DNA of 27,376 nucleotides, from assembly GCA_035302405.1 (NCBI GenBank), contig DATGSR010000073.1:1-27376 (forward strand). Reading direction: 5' to 3'. The DNA is from CALKWS01 sp035302405. Its GTDB lineage: Bacteria > Actinomycetota > Actinomycetes > Actinomycetales > Beutenbergiaceae. Both the position numbers and the translations under genes were made by a program. Shown piece by piece: positions 7,814 to 13,924 of this stretch. Each line of letters opens with the position of its first letter. Position 1 is the first letter of the stretch. The notes under the pieces were generated by a model, which searched no databases, had not been told where the DNA came from, and saw nothing but the letters and a program-made list of their open reading frames with translations.

Positions 7814-7844
7814 TTGGGTCGAAGACACTCCCCCAGTTTAGGCT
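7814..7844 (+). promoter_or_regulatory. Candidate promoter for the ABC exporter, possibly leaderless
   Basis: TAGGCT (7839-7844) fits the TANNNT form of an actinobacterial -10 box and ends 7 bases before the GTG at 7852. TTGGGT (7814-7819) is a possible -35 at a long 19-base spacing. No Shine-Dalgarno sequence precedes the GTG, so transcription may begin at the start codon itself. Confidence 0.4.
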
Positions 7845-7851
7845 GGATCAG

Positions 7852-8814
7852 GTGTCCGTCCCCTGCGTGCAGTTCGACCGGGTGAGCCTGAGTTTCGGCT
7901 CCACGCCGGTGCTGCGGGAATTGTCCTGGCAAGCCCCGGCCGGCCGCATCACGGCCATCCTCGGGCCGAACGGTGCCGGCAAGACCACCACCATGCTGGT
8001 CTGCGAAGGGCTGTTGCGCGCCGACACCGGACAGGTACGCGTGCTCGGCCTGGACCCGCAGGCCGACGGCGGGGCGTTGCGGCCGCGAGTCGGGGTCATG
8101 ATCCAGGACGGGGGGCTGCCGGTAATGGCCCACGCCCGGGCGCTGTTGGAACACGTTGCCCGGTTCTACGCCCGCCCCCGAGACACCGCCGAACTGGCCC
8201 GGCTGCTGGGAATCGATGAGTTCGCCCGCACGTCGGTGCGGCGGATCTCCGGCGGGCAACGCCAGCGGCTGGCCCTGGCGCTGGCCCTGGTGGGGCGCCC
8301 GGAGCTGGTGTTCCTCGACGAACCGACCGCGGGGCTCGACGCGCACGGCCGCGAGGTGGTGTGGGAGCTCATCCGGCAACTGCGGGCCGACGGGACCTCG
8401 GTGGTGCTCAGCACCCATGTGATGGAAGAGGCCGAGGCGTTGGCCGATCAGGTGGTGATCATCGATCAGGGCCGGGTGGTCGCGGCCGGTGATCCGGGCG
8501 AACTGTCCGCGGCCGCCGGCGACCCCGCCGGAAGCGCAGCCGGGGACGGGCCCGGGAGGACGATCGGCGCCGCATCCGGGAGCACAGTTCGTGAGGTCAC
8601 GCTGCGGGGGGAGTTTGACCGCGCCGCATTAGGTGCGGTGCGGGCGGTGGCGCACGAGCACGGTCTGGAGGTGGTCACCGGTCGCGGGCTGCGGGAGGTG
8701 TTCTTGGAACTGACCCAGAAGGATTCCGTTCTGAACCCTGACACTCCGGCAGCGGACGGATCGATGGGACCGGAGTCGGACGGATCCGGGAACCACAGCC
8801 GGGAGGCTCCATGA
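7852..8814 (+). CDS. ABC exporter ATP-binding subunit next to ctaA
   Basis: ATPase of an ABC-2 type exporter, 320 aa from the GTG at 7852. Walker A is GPNGAGKTT (38-46), the signature ISGGQRQRL (132-140), Walker B LVFLDE (152-157) followed by PTAGLD, and the H-loop histidine is in STHVMEE (His189). After the core there is a Gly/Ala/Asp-rich spacer (about 215-245), then a small C-terminal domain of a kind often seen in drug or lipid exporter ATPases. The upstream frame is open from 7690 but encodes only repeat-derived Arg-rich sequence, so the later GTG is preferred. It overlaps the permease by ATGA. The substrate is unknown. The position between sufR and ctaA is conserved in actinobacteria, which hints at a link to cytochrome or heme metabolism. 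Confidence 0.9.
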   Translation: MSVPCVQFDRVSLSFGSTPVLRELSWQAPAGRITAILGPNGAGKTTTMLVCEGLLRADTGQVRVLGLDPQADGGALRPRVGVMIQDGGLPVMAHARALLEHVARFYARPRDTAELARLLGIDEFARTSVRRISGGQRQRLALALALVGRPELVFLDEPTAGLDAHGREVVWELIRQLRADGTSVVLSTHVMEEAEALADQVVIIDQGRVVAAGDPGELSAAAGDPAGSAAGDGPGRTIGAASGSTVREVTLRGEFDRAALGAVRAVAHEHGLEVVTGRGLREVFLELTQKDSVLNPDTPAADGSMGPESDGSGNHSREAP

Positions 8815-9584
8815 GCAGCACCCAGCCCAGGGCCGGTAGCACACGCTGGGCGCCTGATCCCGGGGCCGCTCCGTGGTACCGGATGGTGTTCTCCCAAGCG
8901 TTGTTCGAGGTCCGCACCGTGCTGCTGCACGGTGAGCAGTTGCTCCTCACCGCCATCCTGCCGGCGCTGTTCCTAGTCGTGCTGTCCGCTACCGATGTCA
9001 TCAGCCTGCCGTTGCAGCCGGGCCAGGAGCGTATCGACCTGATCGCCCCGGGTGTACTGGCGCTGGCGGTCATCTCCAGCGCCTTCACGGGCCCGGCGAT
9101 CGCCACCGGTTTCGACCGGCGCGCCGGGGCGTTGCGGTTGCTGGCCACCACTCCTCTGGGCCGCGGCGGGTTGTTGGCCGGCAAGGTGCTGGGTGTCGCG
9201 TTCGTCCAGGTGGTGCAGATCGTGCTACTGGCGGGCCTGGCCTTCGCTCTGGGTTGGCGCCCTCCCCTGGCCGGGCTGGCCCTGGCGGCGGTGCCGTTCG
9301 CTGCAGGTACGGCCGCCTTCACCGCACTGGCCATGCTGGTCGCCGGCACGTTGCGCACCGAAGCCGTGCTCGCCGGCGCGAACCTGCTCTGGGTGCTGAT
9401 GGCGATCGGCGGTGGGGTACTGCTTCCGACCGGAGCAGGATGGCTGCCCTCGGCGGCGTTGGGTGACGGGTTGCGCGCGGCGATGAGTTTGGAGTTGGCC
9501 ACGACGGGTCTGTGTGCCGCAGTCCTCCTTGCGTGGGCGGCCGTGTTCACCGCCGCGGCTCTGCGCTGGTTCCGCTGGCACTGA
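8811..9584 (+). CDS. ABC-2 type exporter permease
   Basis: A 257-aa membrane protein with about six hydrophobic segments. The first follows an N-terminal cytosolic stretch of about 40 residues. GFDRRAGALRLLATTPLGRGGLLAGK resembles the coupling region that contacts the ATPase in ABC-2 permeases; the conserved idea is a short amphipathic R-x-x-G-x-L-x-x-L-x-x-T-P motif. The ATG overlaps the ATPase stop (ATGA) and GGGAGG lies just upstream, so the two subunits are translationally coupled. The transporter would be a dimer of each subunit. No substrate can be assigned from the sequence. An 87-base gap separates it from ctaA. Confidence 0.88.
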   Translation: MSSTQPRAGSTRWAPDPGAAPWYRMVFSQALFEVRTVLLHGEQLLLTAILPALFLVVLSATDVISLPLQPGQERIDLIAPGVLALAVISSAFTGPAIATGFDRRAGALRLLATTPLGRGGLLAGKVLGVAFVQVVQIVLLAGLAFALGWRPPLAGLALAAVPFAAGTAAFTALAMLVAGTLRTEAVLAGANLLWVLMAIGGGVLLPTGAGWLPSAALGDGLRAAMSLELATTGLCAAVLLAWAAVFTAAALRWFRWH

Positions 9585-9659
9585 GCAGTACCAGCGTGAA
9601 TCTGCGGTCGGCGGTGTGGCCGGTGCCACGAGGCGGCGCAGGTAGGGGTTTTCAGCACG

Positions 9660-9665
9660 TATCCT
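9660..9665 (+). promoter_or_regulatory. Candidate -10 box of ctaA (possible leaderless start)
   Basis: TATCCT fits the TANNNT pattern and ends six bases before the GTG at 9672. No convincing -35 hexamer is seen at normal spacing. The AGAAGG at 9667-9672 overlaps that GTG and is too far from the in-frame ATG at 9687 for a good ribosome site, which favours a leaderless reading. Confidence 0.35.
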
Positions 9666-9671
9666 GAGAAG

Positions 9672-10661
9672 GTGGGTCCTGAGCGTATGAACCGACTGAT
9701 CCCCAAGGTGGCCTGGGCCAATCTGATCGCGCAGATCGGCATCATCGTCACCGGCGGGGCGGTGCGGCTGACCGGTTCGGGGCTGGGCTGTTCCACGTGG
9801 CCCAATTGCGAACCCGGGCAGTTCACCCCGCAGGTGCGCGATGCCGCCGATTACCATGGCCTGATCGAGTTCGCCAACCGAGCCCTCGCGGGAGTGGTGC
9901 TCCTCGCGGCCCTCCTGCTCGCCGTGTTGATGCTGCTGCACGGCCGCTCCCGGCCCGAGTCCCGCCGTCGGCCGCTCGAAGCGTTGGCTGTCGGCATCGT
10001 CGCCGGTGTGCTGCTGCAGGCCTTCGTCGGGGGCGTGACCGTCTGGGTGGACCTACATCCGGCTGTGGTCGGATCCCACTTCCTGCTCTCCGGTGCCCTC
10101 GTCACGCTATCGGCGTATCTCGTTGCCCGGGTGCACGAGGGTGATGGTCCGGCGCGTCCGTTGGCTGCGACCGGTGTGAGCGCGTTGCGGCCCTTGGCTG
10201 TGGCACTGGCGGTGACGACAGTGGTCCTGGTGGTGCTCGGGGTAGTCGTCACCGGCGCCGGGCCGCATTCCGGCGATGAGAACGTCGGTTACCGGTTCGC
10301 GGTTGATCCGGTGCTGGTGGCCCGCATCCACGCGGGTTCGGCCTGGGTGTTCACCGCCATCGTGGCGGCGTTGCTGGTGGTCCTGCACCGGGCCCGACCC
10401 GCCGGTGGCGCGGCAGCCGAGTTGGCACGGGCGCGACGGCGGGTCTGGATCCTGCTGGCGGTGACGCTCGCGCAGGCGGTGGTCGGCTACGCGCAGTACT
10501 TCACCGGGCTGCCGGAACTGCTAGTAGGAATCCACCTGTTCGCGGCAGCGGTGCTGATCGCGGCCGTCGCCTTCGCCATCACCGGGTTGCGGGTGCGAAC
10601 GACGACGGAACCGCAGCCCGACATATCGGCCGTACAGCAGCCGCCGGTCGCCGCATCCTGA
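9672..10661 (+). CDS. ctaA: Heme A synthase (COX15/CtaA)
   Basis: A 329-aa integral membrane protein with eight hydrophobic segments that converts heme O to heme A for aa3-type cytochrome oxidase. The four heme-ligand histidines are present: His62 in YHGLIEFANR (with the Glu66 and Asn69-Arg70 signature), His136 in VGSHFLL, His220 in RIHAGSA and His288 in GIHLFAA. The first extracellular loop has the Cys40/Cys46 pair in GLGCSTWPNC, as in Bacillus CtaA; the second loop has no cysteine pair. The start is GTG 9672 or ATG 9687 five codons on. The C-terminal tail is polar. It follows the ABC exporter in the same direction. The actinobacterial neighbourhood of suf, exporter and ctaA is kept. Confidence 0.93.
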   Translation: MGPERMNRLIPKVAWANLIAQIGIIVTGGAVRLTGSGLGCSTWPNCEPGQFTPQVRDAADYHGLIEFANRALAGVVLLAALLLAVLMLLHGRSRPESRRRPLEALAVGIVAGVLLQAFVGGVTVWVDLHPAVVGSHFLLSGALVTLSAYLVARVHEGDGPARPLAATGVSALRPLAVALAVTTVVLVVLGVVVTGAGPHSGDENVGYRFAVDPVLVARIHAGSAWVFTAIVAALLVVLHRARPAGGAAAELARARRRVWILLAVTLAQAVVGYAQYFTGLPELLVGIHLFAAAVLIAAVAFAITGLRVRTTTEPQPDISAVQQPPVAAS

Positions 10662-10792
10662 TTTTGCGCCGCCTCCGCGGCCTGACTACCGCTCCTGCAG
10701 CCTGACGCCGCTCTGCGGCCTGATTGTCGCTCACCGGTGTCCTGTTGCCGCTCCGCGGCGTCTCGGTTCTGCTCCCCCGCAGCCTGATACCC
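10651..10792. repeat. CCTGA-core degenerate tandem repeats after ctaA
   Basis: Units of about 18-24 bases resembling CCGCTCYGCGGCCTGA follow ctaA. CCTGA occurs at 10657 (containing the ctaA stop codon), 10681, 10701, 10719 and 10783, with a degenerate CCTGT at 10741. The first unit is therefore the 3' end of ctaA itself. The array occupies most of the gap up to the convergent PH-domain gene. No open frame or family signal was found in it. Confidence 0.6.
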
Positions 10793-10853
10793 CTTCCGAG
10801 GGCGAAGGAGAAGATGCACCGCGTGCCGGGACCACGGTGGCCAACCTCGCAGC

Positions 10854-10880
10854 CCGCCGTTGGAAAGCCGCGATCGGCGG
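10854..10880. terminator. Weak dyad between convergent ctaA and ydbT-like genes
   Basis: CCGCCG (10854-10859) and CGGCGG (10875-10880) can pair around a 15-base loop just past the end of the minus-strand PH-domain gene. There is no T-run on either strand. It could act as a bidirectional terminator for the convergent units, but the short stem in GC-rich DNA makes this tentative. Confidence 0.2.
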
Positions 10881-10897
10881 TTGCGCAGGCTGGGTGG

Positions 10898-12529
10898 TCA
10901 CTCAGGCAGCGATAGTTCCTCCCCGGTGAGGGTCGCGGCCAACGCGGTGGCGTCGGCGACGTCCAGATCAACCCCGGTGTACCCCTGGTCCCCGGCGGCC
11001 GTGGTCACGGTGATCGAGGCCAACCCCAGCAGCCGCTGGATCGGGTTCTGGGTGACGTGCGCGCCGTTGATGCCCCTGGTCTGCAGCACATCGGTACGAC
11101 GGTTGAAGAACCCGCAGCGGAGGTACAGGTACTCCCCTCGCAACGCGTGCCCAAGTGCGCGGTAGTAGCCGATCCCGGCTGCTACTCCAAGTGGTAGCAA
11201 TGCTGCCGGCAGAAGTAGTGTCCAGGCGCTCCACCAGTGCAAGAAGACTCCGAGTCCCAATGGCAGGCCGATCGCCGCTATCGCCAGCAGATAACGGCCC
11301 ACCGCGCGTCGCCGGGCTGCCGGCGGATGCTGACGCAGGGCGCCGAACGCCGGGCGCCCCTCGTCGTCGAGCACGCGTGCGTCCGACAGGAGGTTCGCCA
11401 CCCGCACCGCCACCTGCCGGGTAGTGGTGGGGAGCATGACCGAACTCTCGGTCACCATCTGGGCGATGCTCACGCCGGTCATCACCGGAGTCAGTCGGGC
11501 GCCGCGGAGGAGCCGGGTGAGTAGGGGCTCAGTCACCGTCACTCCGCGCAATCGGTCGCGGTCGGCGGTGAATGAGCGAGTCGTGAGCAACCCCCGACTG
11601 GCCAGGAACCGGCCACCAGGTTCGCGCACCAACCGATATTTCCACCACGCCTCGGTGAACGTCAGCGCACCGGCGAGCAGCCCCACGACGATCACCAGTG
11701 CCACCGAGACAACCGCCCACGCGGTCCAGGGCACCCGGTCCAGCAGTGCGCCTAGTTGGTTCCCCACCCACTCCTCGCGGCCAACCAGCGACACCACCCC
11801 GTACGTGGTGCCGATCACGGACAGCGGACCGGCGATCAGTGAAGCGCCGATCATGTGGTAGACGATCCACCGCCATCGCAGCGTCTGCACCGGCTCACCT
11901 TGCATCTCCGCCACGCTCGGATCCGTCGAGGACGCCGCTTCGGGGGCGCCGCGGCGCACCAACTCAGTTCGCAGCGCCACTGCCCTGGCCCGCGGCAATC
12001 CGTCCAGCGCCACACTGCCTTCCCCGGTGAAGGAGTTGCCGCCCGTTCCCACCCGCAGCACCGTCAGTCCGAAGAGGCGGTTGCTCAGCGGCGCGGTGAT
12101 GTCCACCGTGCGGATCCGGTGTAGCGGTATTCGGTTCTTGCGGCGCACCAGGAGCCCGGTGACATGCTGCAACTCCTCTGCGGTCAGCCGGTAACGCACC
12201 TTCAGATAGTTCACCGCCTGGTTGGCCGGACTGATCACTGCCAGCACCGTCAGCCCAATCACCGGGTACCGGGCGAAGTCGTTGTCGGTGTTGAAGAACC
12301 ACCACCCCGCTGCGGGCGGGATAAGGCGGACCAACATGCGCAGGAACGCGGCGGGAATGATCCACGGGCTGAGTGTGCGCCAGGCAGGCTCATGGGCTTC
12401 CCCCGCTGGGGCGTCAGCATCGCTCGTGGCAGGGACTTCAGGCGCACTCGCGGCGGTCGCGGCCGCCTGCCCGTCGATCGGCTCTGGGGAGCGCTCCTCG
12501 GGCTGGGTGTGCGTCGTCGTCGGCCTCAC
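10898..12529 (-). CDS. Bacterial PH-domain membrane protein, YdbT-like
   Basis: A 543-aa membrane protein with three bacterial PH (bPH2, DUF304) domains separated by pairs of transmembrane helices, the layout of Bacillus YdbT. The domains lie roughly at residues 105-195 (LKVRYRLTAEELQHVTGLL, then IPLHRIRTVDI), 300-390 and 455-540. The last repeats the R-x-x-V-L-Q-T-R-G-I pattern and ends in NPIQRLLGLASITV. The N-terminal 50 residues are Pro/Ala/Glu-rich and probably disordered. GTG 12529 overlaps the upstream partner's stop (GTGA). YdbS/YdbT pairs are membrane proteins of unclear biochemistry, linked in Bacillus to bacteriocin tolerance. The function here is not known. Confidence 0.85.
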   Translation of the reverse strand: MRPTTTHTQPEERSPEPIDGQAAATAASAPEVPATSDADAPAGEAHEPAWRTLSPWIIPAAFLRMLVRLIPPAAGWWFFNTDNDFARYPVIGLTVLAVISPANQAVNYLKVRYRLTAEELQHVTGLLVRRKNRIPLHRIRTVDITAPLSNRLFGLTVLRVGTGGNSFTGEGSVALDGLPRARAVALRTELVRRGAPEAASSTDPSVAEMQGEPVQTLRWRWIVYHMIGASLIAGPLSVIGTTYGVVSLVGREEWVGNQLGALLDRVPWTAWAVVSVALVIVVGLLAGALTFTEAWWKYRLVREPGGRFLASRGLLTTRSFTADRDRLRGVTVTEPLLTRLLRGARLTPVMTGVSIAQMVTESSVMLPTTTRQVAVRVANLLSDARVLDDEGRPAFGALRQHPPAARRRAVGRYLLAIAAIGLPLGLGVFLHWWSAWTLLLPAALLPLGVAAGIGYYRALGHALRGEYLYLRCGFFNRRTDVLQTRGINGAHVTQNPIQRLLGLASITVTTAAGDQGYTGVDLDVADATALAATLTGEELSLPE

Positions 12530-13050
12530 GTGGCGTCCCCGAGGGTTTGCTCGACGGCGTCGGTCAACTCGGCGACCAATTCGTCAGCGACCTTGGCGTC
12601 GATGCCCTGGATCTGAACCGCACCCTGAGCAGATCCGGTGGTGACCGAGACCGCAGCCAGCCCGAGCATCCGGTGCAGCAGATTGCGCTTGGCTTCGACC
12701 GTCTGGACCCGCGACAGCGGCGCGATCCGCCACTGTCGGCCAAGCCACCCGGTGCGGGAGTACACCGCGGTGCCGGTGGCCTCCCACCGGTGCGTGCGGT
12801 ATCGCAGCCATGGCGCGACGAGCACGCTGGGGAGCAGGACCACGGTGATCACCCCGGCAGCCACGAGGAGCCAGGTGCGGCCCGCGACCCACAGCCACGC
12901 CGGAACCAACGTCGCGGCGAGGCCGGCAGCGAGCAGGAGCCCGCGGGAGAACAACCAGTATCGCCGCGCGGCCGGAGCGACCCGGTGGCGCGGTGGGCGC
13001 GGAACGGTCGGCGCGCCGGATGCCGCCGGTTCGGGTGCTGCTTGGCGCAC
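12526..13050 (-). CDS. Bacterial PH-domain membrane protein, YdbS-like
   Basis: A 174-aa protein with a polar Pro/Arg-rich N-terminus, two adjacent membrane helices at about 37-80 and one bPH2 domain (YRTHRWEATGTAVYSRTG, then IAPLSRVQTVEAKRNLLHRM). This is the architecture of YdbS, the small partner of YdbT. I chose GTG 13050 because AAGGAG sits six bases before it; the ATG at 13056 directly abuts that AAGGAG and is poorly spaced. Longer versions up to 13344 run into Arg-rich sequence antisense to the NUDIX gene and are rejected. A TAGGTT box at 13079-13084 (minus strand) may be the -10 of the pair. It overlaps the ydbT-like gene by GTGA. Confidence 0.82.
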   Translation of the reverse strand: MRQAAPEPAASGAPTVPRPPRHRVAPAARRYWLFSRGLLLAAGLAATLVPAWLWVAGRTWLLVAAGVITVVLLPSVLVAPWLRYRTHRWEATGTAVYSRTGWLGRQWRIAPLSRVQTVEAKRNLLHRMLGLAAVSVTTGSAQGAVQIQGIDAKVADELVAELTDAVEQTLGDAT

Positions 13051-13093
13051 GGCCATCTCCTTCGTCTCGGGCGGTCCCAACCTAACGGCCCGC

Positions 13094-13124
13094 CGGCCCC
13101 GGGACATCGGCCCCGGGGCGGACA
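13094..13124. repeat. GC-rich tandem/palindromic element before the PH-domain pair
   Basis: CGGCCCCGGG followed by ACAT occurs at 13094-13107 and again, with a GCGG insertion, at 13108-13124. The core GCCCCGGGGC is also self-complementary. It lies in the 148-base gap between the NUDIX stop and the ydbS-like start, just upstream of a -10-like TAGGTT, so it could be a terminator for pyrG-NUDIX or an operator. Nothing decides between these. Confidence 0.35.
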
Positions 13125-13198
13125 TTTCCTCCCCCGAGGGAAGGAGAGTGTGTGCCCGCACTGAAACCGGGATTCGCCCGCCGCAGGAGGGGCTTTGC

Positions 13199-13924
13199 CT
13201 ACGTCGAACGCTGCACGAGCCAGGGCGCCTCAGGGCTTCGCAGTCCCGTCCAACCGCGCGCGGAGAGTGTGTGTGCGGCCAATACGCCGACCACCGCGCT
13301 GGGGTTGTGGATGCGACCGCTGAGCACCCCTTCCACCGCAGCACTCAGCGGCACCCACTCGAAAGCCATGTCGGCCTCTTCCGCCTCCCGGCGATGACGG
13401 TCGGCTTCCGGGACCGGTCTCAGATCCCGTGCCAGGAACACCCGGACCGCCTCGTCGGAGGCACCCGGGCTGGTGTAGTAGTCCACCAGCGTGTGCCACC
13501 GTCCGGCCAGCAGGTCGGCTTCCTCGGCGAGTTCCCGGGCGGCCGCCGCGAGCAGGTCCTCCCCGGGCACGTCCAGCAACCCGGCCGGCACCTCCCACAA
13601 ATAGGAGCGCACCGGGTGGCGATACTGCCGCAACAGCAGTACCCGCCCGTGGGGGTCGAGTGCGACTACCGCCACGGCCCCGGGATGGCGCACGAACTCT
13701 CGAACCACGCGGCCACCGGGTCCCAGGTCCACATGCTGGCGGACCAGATCGAAGATCGCCCCCCGGTGGATCTCCTGCAGTGGCCCGGCAGGAAGGTCCG
13801 CGCCGGTGTCCCGCACCGCAGCGGCATCCCCCACGGCGGCAGTTCCCGCCGCAGCCACATCCCCCACGGCACCGACACCCCCAACGGCAGGGGGATCACC
13901 ATCACCGCAGTGGTCGGACATCAT
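13199..13924 (-). CDS. NUDIX hydrolase, ADP-ribose pyrophosphatase-like
   Basis: A 241-aa Nudix enzyme. The Nudix box occupies residues 115-138: GLLDVPGE, seven residues, then RELAEEAD. It has the actinobacterial spacing with six residues between the G and the first E, and Asp where the consensus has Gly. YRHPVRSYLWEVPAG before the box is typical of ADP-ribose pyrophosphatases such as the M. tuberculosis Rv1700 type. ATG 13924 overlaps the pyrG stop (ATGA). Residues 11-45 are an unusual AVGDVAAAGTAAVGD-like repeat encoded by a degenerate DNA array. The catalytic fold begins near residue 48, so a GTG at 13816 (residue 37) is an alternative start. It probably hydrolyses ADP-ribose to AMP and ribose-5-phosphate; the substrate is inferred. 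Confidence 0.88.
   Translation of the reverse strand: MMSDHCGDGDPPAVGGVGAVGDVAAAGTAAVGDAAAVRDTGADLPAGPLQEIHRGAIFDLVRQHVDLGPGGRVVREFVRHPGAVAVVALDPHGRVLLLRQYRHPVRSYLWEVPAGLLDVPGEDLLAAAARELAEEADLLAGRWHTLVDYYTSPGASDEAVRVFLARDLRPVPEADRHRREAEEADMAFEWVPLSAAVEGVLSGRIHNPSAVVGVLAAHTLSARGWTGLRSPEAPWLVQRST
13814..13905. repeat. Degenerate repeat inside the 5' end of the NUDIX gene
   Basis: Read on the coding (minus) strand, GCCGTGGGGGATG-like units recur about four times. They encode variations of AVGxVxA. The units differ by several bases, so the array is old or under drift. It extends the N-terminus of an otherwise ordinary Nudix enzyme. Confidence 0.5.

Noticed and set aside
7690..7851. ABC ATPase starting at ATG 7690
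   Set aside because: The extra 54 residues come from the GGGCGAGGCC repeat array and do not resemble an ABC ATPase N-terminus; GTG 7852 gives the standard fold start.
10724..10915. 63-aa plus-strand frame in the ctaA/ydbT gap
   Set aside because: Composed of the repeat array and flanking sequence, no ribosome site, no resemblance to a known small protein.
13051..13344. N-terminal extension of the ydbS-like protein to 13344
   Set aside because: It overlaps the NUDIX gene and has Arg/Cys-rich shadow composition; GTG 13050 has a well-spaced AAGGAG.
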